DNA of 27,103 nt from JAAYZK01 sp964535025 (GTDB lineage Bacteria; Planctomycetota; Phycisphaerae; SM23-33; FEN-1343): assembly GCA_964535025.1 (NCBI GenBank), contig CAZHRW010000204.1, forward strand, positions 1 through 27,103, written 5' to 3'. Position 1 is the stretch's first letter. Every line of letters begins with the position of its first letter. Positions 1-7,212 of the stretch are shown one piece after another. A program made the position numbers and the translations under genes. The notes under the pieces are model-generated. The model was given only the letters and a program-made list of their open reading frames with translations, was not told where the DNA came from and ran no database searches.

Positions 1-1
1 T

Positions 2-151
2 GGGGATGTGGATCTTGATGACTTCGCCATCCTCAAGCTCAACTTCGGCGCCACCGGCGTCACCCGTGCCGACGGCGACCTGGACGGCGACGGGGACGTC
101 GACCTCGACGACTTCGCCATCCTGAAGACCCACTTCGGGACCGGCGCCTGA
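2..151 (+). CDS. C-terminal end of a dockerin-containing secreted protein (5' truncated by window edge)
   Basis: Only the last 49 codons and the TGA stop lie in the window. They encode two dockerin-like calcium-binding loops, each with the pattern DGDGDVDLDDFAILK followed by a short NFG or HFG segment, which closes a type I dockerin-like module. In known systems such modules bind cohesins or act as cell-surface or complex-assembly tags. The catalytic or binding part lies upstream and is not visible. The next gene starts 40 bases downstream with no terminator between them, so the two are probably co-transcribed. The DNA of the second loop is almost the same as the 3' end of the next gene. The identity of the whole protein is unknown. 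Confidence 0.85.
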   Translation, partial: GDVDLDDFAILKLNFGATGVTRADGDLDGDGDVDLDDFAILKTHFGTGA

Positions 152-191
152 GGCCGGCACGGACCCGCAGCGACAACGATACGGAGGGACC

Positions 192-3100
192 ATGATGATC
201 CGATCACGCACGACGATCTGCATCGCGATGCTTCTGGCGGTCGCGGCCTGTACGGCCCGCGCGGACCTGGTCGTCAACGGCGGCTTCGAGGTCGGCGGGG
301 ACGGCAACTACATCGGCCCGGCGGTCACCGGCGGCATGCCGGTGACGGTCGGTGCGGCTGCCTGGGGGGAGGTGGTCGGCCAGTGGGTGCGCAACAGCGA
401 CCACAGCGCGTGGGGCGGCTCGGACCCGGCCGGCGTGCAGGGGCGGGTCGCGAACCTCCGCAAGGCCAACAACGGCTTCATGCAGGCCATCAATGCCGCC
501 GCACTGGTGCCCGGGACGGACCTGACGCTGCGGGGCAAGCTCTATCTCAAGGCCGCCGCCTCCGATGCCGCCACGGTCTATCTCCGAGTTCTGGCCGTGA
601 AGACCGCCGCGGCGGGCGAAGCGCCCACGACCGTCGACTGCGGCCCGGTGGGGAGCCTGGCGTCCATCCTCGGCGGCGAGCCGTCCAATCTCACCCAGAT
701 CGGCCACGCCAATACCCCCGCGGCGGGGGCTGTCCGCGACCAGTGGCAACAGATCGAGGCGTCGATGGTTTATCCCGGCGGGTATGACTACCTCGTCATC
801 GTCGTCGGCTACAGCGGCGCCGCCAACAGCTATGACTACCTCGTGGACGATGTGCAACTGATCGCCCCGCCCCTGGTGGCCCATGCCGGAGACGACCAGG
901 CGGTCCTGGATGCCGACGGCGACGGCGTCGAGACCATTACGCTCGACGGGTCGCTGTCGAGTTCGTCGGGGGGGACGATCGTCAGTTACGTCTGGAGCGA
1001 GGACGGCACCGTCCTGGCGACGGGCGCGACCGCCGCGGTGGACTTTCCGGTCGGCACGCACGAGGTGACCCTCACAGTCACCGACGACACCGACGGGACG
1101 GCCGACGATACCGTCCTCATCGACGTCCTCACCAGCGCCCCGGTCGCCGATGCCGGCGACGACCAGCGGTTGGCCGACGAGGATCGCGACGGGACCGAAC
1201 CGGTCACGCTGGACGGGTCCGGCTCGACCGACCCCAACGGCTCGATCGTCGGCTACGTCTGGAGCGAGGACGCCGCGGCATTGGGCAGCGGCGCGACGGT
1301 CCAGGTCGACCTGGCCGTCGGCGTGCACACCATCGAGTTGCTCGTGACCGATGATGAGGGGCTCACCGATACCGACACCGTCACAGTGAACGTCCGCGAG
1401 GTGCCGGTGCTCCTGGGCAACACGATCTCCGAGGTCAAGTCGGGCATCACGGTGACGCCGCAGGGCGTGTACGGCCTGGATTACCTGGTGGAGAACACCT
1501 ATCACGATCCGCTCATCGATCCGCGGTGCATCATCTACATTCGCGACGACGTGTCGCTGGAGATGACCCACAACGCGATGAACCTAGTCGCCGGCAACGT
1601 CGTCGGCGCCGACGGCGGGGGGATCATCCGTTACCGCGTCGATCAGAACATGACCACCCGGGCCAAGTGGGCCGGGTCGGAACACCGCTGGCCCGAATAC
1701 ACGGCGCCGATCAGCTTTGCCGAGATGCTCTACGAGCCGGGTGCCCCTGTCGTCGGTGTCACCGGGCCGCTGCCGGGCGCGACCTGGAGCGACCGCAGCG
1801 CGTTCTACTGGCGCGGGATGGTCGGGCCGTTCGGGGATGAATGGCACGTGATCGCCGTCGGCGACGACGACGAGGACCCCGATCTGTATTACGACGCCTG
1901 GGCCAGCGACGGGAAGGTCTACACGTTCGTGGTCAACCCGACGACGCCGTGCATCAGCTTCACGGCCGCCGGCGCCGACGCCCAGTGGTACACCACGCCG
2001 CCCAAGGCGCACTTCGTGCCTAAGATCCACCCCCAGACGACGTATCTGCTCGGGGAGGTCCTCATCGAACTGGCGGCCCTGGACGGCGCCGAGGTGCAGT
2101 ATTCCCTCCGCGCCGAGGGCGAGACGACCGACGTGTGGCAGGTCTATACGGACCCGCTCAGCACGCTGACCGAGGGCCTGGCCGCCGACACCCGCTACGA
2201 GCTGCGCTACCGCATCGGCGCCGACGGGCCGGTCAAGACGCGGATCCTGCACTACGACCCGGCCTACCCGTCCGACAGCGAGCCGCACCCGACGAACATC
2301 CTCTGGCGGGGCGAGGAAGGTCTCCAGCGGATCCGCGACCGCATCAACGACCCGGCGCCCGAGCGGGAGGTCTACCGCGACACGTACGCGGAGGTCCTCT
2401 ACGACTCCTGGTACCACCAGCGCGGCCGCGCGACGTTGATGGACGGCGACCGGCGCAACACGATCGGCATGGCGATGCTCTGCAACGCCTTTCCGCTGAT
2501 CATCGACGGGTTCGACCAGCACCCGGACGCCGCGGCCTTCCTGCACGACGCCATGCTCGACAACATCCTCAACCTCGATCCGGTCGGCGTCGAGGGCGTG
2601 CACTCGACGAACAATCCCTGCAAGGAGATTAACTACCAGGGCTATTATTCCGTGACGACCCCGCTGGCGATGGCCCTGGCCTACGACTGGGTCATCGCCG
2701 ACCTTCGGGCCGACAGGCACCCGCACGGCTTCACCGCCGTGGAAGACTACAAGATGCGGGACATGCTGGCGGCTTTCTGCCTGCACACGGCCCTGCGATA
2801 CGTCGACGATTACAGCCACTGGATCGACCCCAACGGCTATGACCTGGGCATGTGGACGACCGCCTGGCTGTTCGGCGCGAACATCATCTCAGCCGTCATG
2901 CCCGACTACGACAGCGACGTGTTCGGCACCAGCGGCGCGCCCGGCGGCACCTTCGACGATCCCCGCCCGTGGACGCCCTTCCCCACGCAGGCGATCACCT
3001 GGTGGGATCTGGCCACCGACAAGGACGCACCCACCCCCGGCACGCCCGACATGGCCAAGCGGTCGGGGTTCTGGGGCCTGCTCAACGAGGACGTCGAATG

Positions 3101-3617
3101 GGCCGACCGACGCGGCTACTGGGGCGGGAAGATGATGGGCTGGCTGTACTACCTCAACGCCAATTTCCGCGTCAACTTCGACGCCCACCGGTATCCGCAC
3201 TTCGAGGCGGCGTTCGATCAGATCGTCGACGGCACCCTCATGCCCGGCAAATACCCCGACGAAGGACCGATCCACCACTATTCGGTGCTGCTGGTCAACC
3301 ACCGATTCGGCGACCTGGCGGCCAAGATCGAGCCCATGCTGGCCGCCGGCACCGACGTCAGCGAGGAGAGCATCTGGTATTCGACGCACTACCACCAGGT
3401 GCTGGGCCTGTGCCTCTACGAGGATGACTGGCAGGACCTGGCCGATACGCCCGGCGACATCGACGGCGACGGGGACGTCGATCTCGATGACTTCGCCATC
3501 CTCAAGGTCAACTTCGGCTCCACCGGCATCACCCGCGCCGAGGGCGACCTGGACGGCGACGGCGACGTCGACCTCGACGACTTCGCGATCCTCAAGACCA
3601 ACTTTGGCCGGACGTGA
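192..3617 (+). CDS. Secreted multidomain protein: signal peptide, carbohydrate-binding-like domain, two PKD domains, helical lyase-like region, dockerin
   Basis: This 1141-residue protein is exported. Residues 1-24 are a signal peptide with a hydrophobic core and cleavage near ARA-DLV. Residues 25-225 look like a beta-sandwich binding domain (start VVNGGFEVG). Residues 228-312 and 316-402 are PKD domains (AGDDQ, LDGS, TVTDD signatures). A chitobiase-like beta segment lies near 640-685. Residues about 700-1080 are helix-rich, with WYHQRGRATLMDGDRR, a PDEGPIHHYS stretch and STHYHQVLGLCLY. This resembles the alpha-toroid fold of heparinase II/III or alginate lyase type enzymes, but no family could be assigned with certainty. 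Residues about 1088-1138 form a two-loop dockerin. GGAGGG at 183-188 serves either of two adjacent ATGs; the second, at 195, has the better spacing. Likely role (inference): surface or extracellular polysaccharide cleavage. The substrate is unknown. Confidence 0.9.
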   Translation: MMIRSRTTICIAMLLAVAACTARADLVVNGGFEVGGDGNYIGPAVTGGMPVTVGAAAWGEVVGQWVRNSDHSAWGGSDPAGVQGRVANLRKANNGFMQAINAAALVPGTDLTLRGKLYLKAAASDAATVYLRVLAVKTAAAGEAPTTVDCGPVGSLASILGGEPSNLTQIGHANTPAAGAVRDQWQQIEASMVYPGGYDYLVIVVGYSGAANSYDYLVDDVQLIAPPLVAHAGDDQAVLDADGDGVETITLDGSLSSSSGGTIVSYVWSEDGTVLATGATAAVDFPVGTHEVTLTVTDDTDGTADDTVLIDVLTSAPVADAGDDQRLADEDRDGTEPVTLDGSGSTDPNGSIVGYVWSEDAAALGSGATVQVDLAVGVHTIELLVTDDEGLTDTDTVTVNVREVPVLLGNTISEVKSGITVTPQGVYGLDYLVENTYHDPLIDPRCIIYIRDDVSLEMTHNAMNLVAGNVVGADGGGIIRYRVDQNMTTRAKWAGSEHRWPEYTAPISFAEMLYEPGAPVVGVTGPLPGATWSDRSAFYWRGMVGPFGDEWHVIAVGDDDEDPDLYYDAWASDGKVYTFVVNPTTPCISFTAAGADAQWYTTPPKAHFVPKIHPQTTYLLGEVLIELAALDGAEVQYSLRAEGETTDVWQVYTDPLSTLTEGLAADTRYELRYRIGADGPVKTRILHYDPAYPSDSEPHPTNILWRGEEGLQRIRDRINDPAPEREVYRDTYAEVLYDSWYHQRGRATLMDGDRRNTIGMAMLCNAFPLIIDGFDQHPDAAAFLHDAMLDNILNLDPVGVEGVHSTNNPCKEINYQGYYSVTTPLAMALAYDWVIADLRADRHPHGFTAVEDYKMRDMLAAFCLHTALRYVDDYSHWIDPNGYDLGMWTTAWLFGANIISAVMPDYDSDVFGTSGAPGGTFDDPRPWTPFPTQAITWWDLATDKDAPTPGTPDMAKRSGFWGLLNEDVEWADRRGYWGGKMMGWLYYLNANFRVNFDAHRYPHFEAAFDQIVDGTLMPGKYPDEGPIHHYSVLLVNHRFGDLAAKIEPMLAAGTDVSEESIWYSTHYHQVLGLCLYEDDWQDLADTPGDIDGDGDVDLDDFAILKVNFGSTGITRAEGDLDGDGDVDLDDFAILKTNFGRT

Positions 3618-3657
3618 GGCGGCGTGCGGCGGGATGTTCAGAATCCGCCCATTGTGG

Positions 3658-3663
3658 TACAAT
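3658..3663 (+). promoter_or_regulatory. Possible -10 element (TACAAT) for the CBM9-like gene
   Basis: TACAAT lies in an otherwise GC-rich gap of 119 bases between two secreted-protein genes. The same hexamer is the -10 in the better lepA promoter at 22236. A weak -35 (TGTTCA, 3635-3640) sits 17 bases upstream and matches only 3 of 6 consensus bases. No terminator is visible after the preceding gene, so read-through is also possible. Confidence 0.4.
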
Positions 3664-3736
3664 AACGGACACCCTGAGGCTGACCGGTCCAAGTCAAGTT
3701 CGAGGCCGTTCAGCCCGACGATGAGGATAGCAAGGC

Positions 3737-4846
3737 ATGATACGTACAATGCAGCTCATCCTGATGCTGGTCGTGGCTTCGGTGTGCACCGCCGCGCGGG
3801 CCGCGCATAACATCGCCACGCCGTACTACGCGCCGCAGTCGGCCGTCGTGGTCGACGGCGACCTGGGCGAGTGGGACGGGGATTACTGGATCGAGTTGGA
3901 CACCGTCCTGTCCGGCAGCGTCGAGGACGTCGTCTCGGCGCGGTACGCGGTGCGCTGGAGCCAGGCGGCTAATCTCCTCTACGTCGCGGTCGAGGTGGTT
4001 GACACCGATCACCGCTTCGCCCCGCGGCGGACCTGGGAGCGTCGTGACGCGGTCGAGATCAGTCTCGACGCGGGCGACCACGACACGGCCTTCGGGCCGC
4101 GGATGGGGTACGGCCAGCACATCATCATCGACGGCGCCGGCCTGTGGATCGCCACGGCGGGGCCGTACACGGTCGGTGAGGACCTCGTCATCGAATGGGC
4201 CGCCGGGCTGACCGATGACCAGACGCTTACCTACGAGGTGGCGATCATCCCCTACGCCTTCTACGCCGGCTGGGGCGCCGTCGACACCCTGGGCCGAATG
4301 GACGGCGACGACAGCGTCGAGGTCGCCCTCGCCGACTGGGCGTGGATCGGGCTGGACGTGGTGGTCGCCTCCAATTCCCGCATGGGCTTCGGACGACTGG
4401 CCAACAATGCGGTCGCCGACAAGGCCACCCAGGGCGACAGCCTGCAGACGTGGGTGCTCGTGCAGGCCACGCACGACGGCCTGCGCCCGGGCGACGCCAG
4501 CGGCGACGGCATCGTTGACGACAACGACGTGCTGCTGCTCAAGAGCAATTTCGGTATGACCGACGGGGCCGAATGGTGGCGGGGCGATTTCGACGCCGAC
4601 GGCGACGTCGACCTCGACGACTATGGCATCCTCACCCAGAGCATGGAGCCGCCGCCCAGGCGGGTCTGGCCGACCCCGCCGCCGACGCCGATCGACCCCG
4701 AGCCGGTCTACGACTTCAGTCGCTGGACCTTCCCGGGCCGCAGCCTCGGCGACGTCGACCGGGCCTCCTTTGGCGACGGGCGCGGCTTCGATGTGGACCG
4801 CTCCGAGTTCGAGGGCAGGCGTTTCGAGGTCGATCGGGGGTTCTGA
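3737..4846 (+). CDS. Secreted CBM9-like protein with dockerin and repetitive C-terminal tail
   Basis: This is a 369-residue exported protein. Residues 1-22 are a signal peptide ending near ARA-AHN. Residues about 25-245 match the family 9 carbohydrate-binding fold (DGDLGEWDG near 40-48, a typical start of CBM9-like domains, then VRWSQAANLLYVAVEV and RRDAVEISLD). Residues 250-303 are a dockerin with loops DASGDGIVDDND and DFDADGDVDLDD. A proline-rich linker (305-324) leads to an unusual 45-residue tail rich in Phe, Arg and Asp that repeats the motif (D/E)VDR. Dockerins usually end a protein, so a tail after one is unusual. No catalytic residues are evident; the likely role is glycan binding. 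The start ATG at 3737 has a GAGG nine bases upstream. The gene converges on the next one with a gap of only 9 bases. Confidence 0.88.
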   Translation: MIRTMQLILMLVVASVCTAARAAHNIATPYYAPQSAVVVDGDLGEWDGDYWIELDTVLSGSVEDVVSARYAVRWSQAANLLYVAVEVVDTDHRFAPRRTWERRDAVEISLDAGDHDTAFGPRMGYGQHIIIDGAGLWIATAGPYTVGEDLVIEWAAGLTDDQTLTYEVAIIPYAFYAGWGAVDTLGRMDGDDSVEVALADWAWIGLDVVVASNSRMGFGRLANNAVADKATQGDSLQTWVLVQATHDGLRPGDASGDGIVDDNDVLLLKSNFGMTDGAEWWRGDFDADGDVDLDDYGILTQSMEPPPRRVWPTPPPTPIDPEPVYDFSRWTFPGRSLGDVDRASFGDGRGFDVDRSEFEGRRFEVDRGF

Positions 4847-4855
4847 TCTCGTGGG

Positions 4856-5875
4856 TTAATTGATCTTCGCCGGCTTGACGAACCGACCGGTTCGGGACGA
4901 TTCCACGCAGGCCATCACCGCCGCGAGGCTGCGGGCGCCTTCTTCGCCGGGGATCGGGTTGGGTTTGCCCGAGCGGATGGCGTCGACGAAGCCGTCGATG
5001 ACCCCTGAGTTGGCGGCCTTCGGCAGCGTCACGTGCGACACCTCGCCTCCTGTGCGCTTGATCACCAGCGGGTAGTCCTGGTTGTCCATCAGGTGGAGTT
5101 GGCCCTTCTGGCAGTAGATGACGGTGGCGTTAGTGGCGCCGGGGCGGGTGTGGATCCAGCCGACGAACATCTGCCCGAGGGCGCCCGAGGCCATCGCCAT
5201 CGTGGCGAAGGCGGCGTCGTCCACGCGACACCACGGCCGTGCCAGCGTGTCCACCAGGGCGCCGATCTGCTTGACCTCATCGCCGAGAATGTAGCGGATC
5301 AGGTCAAGCTTGTGCACGCCCAGGTCGCCCATCGCGCCCAGGACGGCCTCCTTCTTCTTGAAGAAGAAACTCTCGGCCCCATCCACCGACCAGCCCTCCG
5401 GGCCGCCGTGGGCGAAGCTGGTGGTGAAGGCGACGACCTCGCCCAACTCGCCGCCGGTGAGAATCTCACGCGCCCGGCTGTGGGCGGGCACAAACCGCTG
5501 GTTGTGGGCGATCATCAACTGCCGCTTGGCCGCCCGGGCCGCCCGGAGCATCGCCCGGGCCTCGGCCACGCTGACGGCCATCGGCTTCTCGCACAGCACG
5601 TGCGCGCCGGCCTTTAATGCCGCGATCGTCTGCGGGGCGTGCAGGTAGTTCGGCGTGCAGATGCTCACGGCGTCGGGCTCGAGCGCCAGGGCGTCTTCGA
5701 GCTTCGTCATCGCGTGGGTCGCGCCGAAGTGCGCGGCCATGTCCTTCGCCCGCTTGGCGTTGATGTCCACGACGGCGAGCAGTTCCACGTCCTGACGAGC
5801 CGTGAACTCGATCAGGTGCCGACGCTGGGCGACCGCCCCCGCGCCGACCACGACCACACGTGTCTTCCCGGGCAT
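4856..5875 (-). CDS. Gfo/Idh/MocA family NAD(P)-dependent oxidoreductase
   Basis: This 339-residue cytoplasmic enzyme is of the usual family length. The N-terminal Rossmann fold carries VVVVGAGAVAQRRH (7-20) with the dinucleotide-binding glycines. The family signature CEKPMA is at 95-100, with the catalytic-type lysine at 97. GDLGVHKLDLIRY (183-195) matches the conserved Asp/His catalytic helix seen in inositol and glucose-fructose oxidoreductases. These enzymes oxidise or reduce sugars, inositols or their derivatives, and the substrate here cannot be told. The gene is divergent from the MFS transporter (137-base shared upstream region), which suggests a joint sugar-related role. The start ATG at 5875 is preceded by GGAAA and, further off, by GAGG. 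The family call is certain; the pathway is not. Confidence 0.94.
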   Translation of the reverse strand: MPGKTRVVVVGAGAVAQRRHLIEFTARQDVELLAVVDINAKRAKDMAAHFGATHAMTKLEDALALEPDAVSICTPNYLHAPQTIAALKAGAHVLCEKPMAVSVAEARAMLRAARAAKRQLMIAHNQRFVPAHSRAREILTGGELGEVVAFTTSFAHGGPEGWSVDGAESFFFKKKEAVLGAMGDLGVHKLDLIRYILGDEVKQIGALVDTLARPWCRVDDAAFATMAMASGALGQMFVGWIHTRPGATNATVIYCQKGQLHLMDNQDYPLVIKRTGGEVSHVTLPKAANSGVIDGFVDAIRSGKPNPIPGEEGARSLAAVMACVESSRTGRFVKPAKIN

Positions 5876-5975
5876 TTTCCAAGTATCCTCGCTGCAGGTG
5901 GGTCATACCTCTGTCAGAAGCGTCGGACCAGTCTTGCAACCGCCGCCGGGGAAGTCAACAATGGTCATCCGCCCC

Positions 5976-5991
5976 GCGGCGTATTCGCCGC
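5976..5991 (+). repeat. Small inverted repeat just upstream of the transporter gene
   Basis: GCGGCG (5976-5981) and CGCCGC (5986-5991) flank a TATT loop and end four bases before the Shine-Dalgarno run of the transporter. It lies in the divergent intergenic region and could be a weak leader hairpin or an operator. GC content makes chance occurrence plausible. Confidence 0.35.
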
Positions 5992-5995
5992 CCGC

Positions 5996-6006
5996 GGAAG
6001 GAAAGG
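5996..6006 (+). promoter_or_regulatory. Strong ribosome binding site that places a TTG start
   Basis: The purine run GGAAGGAAAGG lies six bases before TTG at 6013. No ATG or GTG in that frame has a comparable signal, and upstream codons give an Arg-rich, non-conserved peptide. This site decides the start of the transporter gene. Confidence 0.7.
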
Positions 6007-6012
6007 CCACCG

Positions 6013-7212
6013 TTGCGACCCTGGCGTCATCATCCCGTCGTCCTGCTGGGAACTCTCTCCCTGGGCCACTTCGCCGTCGACATGTACGCCGGGTTCCTCC
6101 AGCCGCTCATCCCCGCCCTGGTCGACCACGTCGGCGTCCGCAAGTCCCTGATGATCTCCCTGGCCGCGGCGTGCCAGATCGTCGTCAACGGCATCCAGCC
6201 GGTGGCGGGGTGGGCCACCACGCGGTACCGACGCTGCGGCTTCCTGCTGTTGGGGCCGGCGTTGGCGCTGTTGATGGGACTGATGGGCCTGCCGACTTCC
6301 TATATCCTCCTGGCGGCGGTGGTGCTCGTCGCGCACGTCGGGATCGGCGTCTACCACCCCGAGGCGCTGGTCGCGGCCCACGACGCGGCGGGGCCGCGTG
6401 CCCACGTCGGCGTGCCGATCTTCCTGTCGGGGGGATACCTCGGCTTCAGCGGCGGGGCGTGGCTGTCGACGCAGTGGCACGCCCTGTTCGGTTTCGACGG
6501 CTTCTGGCTGCTGGCGATCCCCGGCGGGGCGGTGGTGGGGCTGATTGTCCTGACGGGGCTGGTCCGCCATCGGGCCGAGCCGCCGCCGGTGCCGTCAGGG
6601 CCCGCGACGCCGCGGGGGGACCTGAACTTCTACCTCCTGGCCGTGCTCGGCTCGTTCGTCGTCACCGGGACGGTCATGCTGTTCATGTTCCTCAACGTGG
6701 ACCTCGAGGCCCGCTGGGGCGAGGCCGGCATCGCCGCAGGCGGCCGGGCCCTGGCGCTGGTGGGGCTGGCCGGGGCGACGGCGTCGTACCTGTGGGGGTG
6801 GTTGAGCGGTCGGCGGTCGCCGTTCGCCCTGATCGCCATCGGCCAACTGCTGTGCGTGCCGTTTTTCCTGATGATGGTCAGCGCTCCCACGCCGGTGGGC
6901 CTGATGGCCTGGAGTGTGCCGACCGGGGCGCTGCTCGGCGGAGCGTTCTTCCCGCTGGTGGCCACGGCGGCGCGGCGGTCGCGCCAGCTCACGCCCGTTC
7001 TCCGCGCCGGGCTGATCATGGGCGGCTCGTGGGGCGTCGCCAACCTCATCGCCATGGCCTGCGGCTGGTTGACCGACCTCGGGGTCACCGCCGGCGCAAT
7101 CCTCCGCTGGAACGTCCTCGCCATGGTCGTCGCGGCGGGCCTTGCGGCATACATTTATGTGCAGCGGCGCAAGAAGAACGGCTCCGACCCGCGGACTTAC
7201 CACGCGATATAA
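6013..7212 (+). CDS. MFS transporter of the fosmidomycin-resistance (Fsr)-like group
   Basis: With the TTG start at 6013 the protein has 399 residues and about 12 hydrophobic helices, the normal MFS size. The first helix carries LGHFAVDMYAGFLQPLIP, which matches the H..vD...G.lp.l.P signature of Fsr-like carriers. VPIFLSGGYLGFSGG and RAGLIMGGSWGVAN fit conserved helices of the same group. Fsr proteins were named for drug efflux, but many relatives sit in sugar gene clusters, so efflux of an antibiotic should not be assumed. An earlier ATG at 5860 would overlap the oxidoreductase start and add a soluble Arg-rich stretch, so it was not chosen. The 3' end overlaps the oppositely oriented next gene by 16 bases. 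Likely role (inference): transport of a substrate handled by the neighbouring cytoplasmic enzymes. Confidence 0.88.
   Translation: MRPWRHHPVVLLGTLSLGHFAVDMYAGFLQPLIPALVDHVGVRKSLMISLAAACQIVVNGIQPVAGWATTRYRRCGFLLLGPALALLMGLMGLPTSYILLAAVVLVAHVGIGVYHPEALVAAHDAAGPRAHVGVPIFLSGGYLGFSGGAWLSTQWHALFGFDGFWLLAIPGGAVVGLIVLTGLVRHRAEPPPVPSGPATPRGDLNFYLLAVLGSFVVTGTVMLFMFLNVDLEARWGEAGIAAGGRALALVGLAGATASYLWGWLSGRRSPFALIAIGQLLCVPFFLMMVSAPTPVGLMAWSVPTGALLGGAFFPLVATAARRSRQLTPVLRAGLIMGGSWGVANLIAMACGWLTDLGVTAGAILRWNVLAMVVAAGLAAYIYVQRRKKNGSDPRTYHAI

Noticed and set aside
6013..7212. Fosmidomycin resistance gene
   Set aside because: Similarity to Fsr is at the family level only; the sugar-enzyme neighbourhood makes a metabolic substrate at least as likely.
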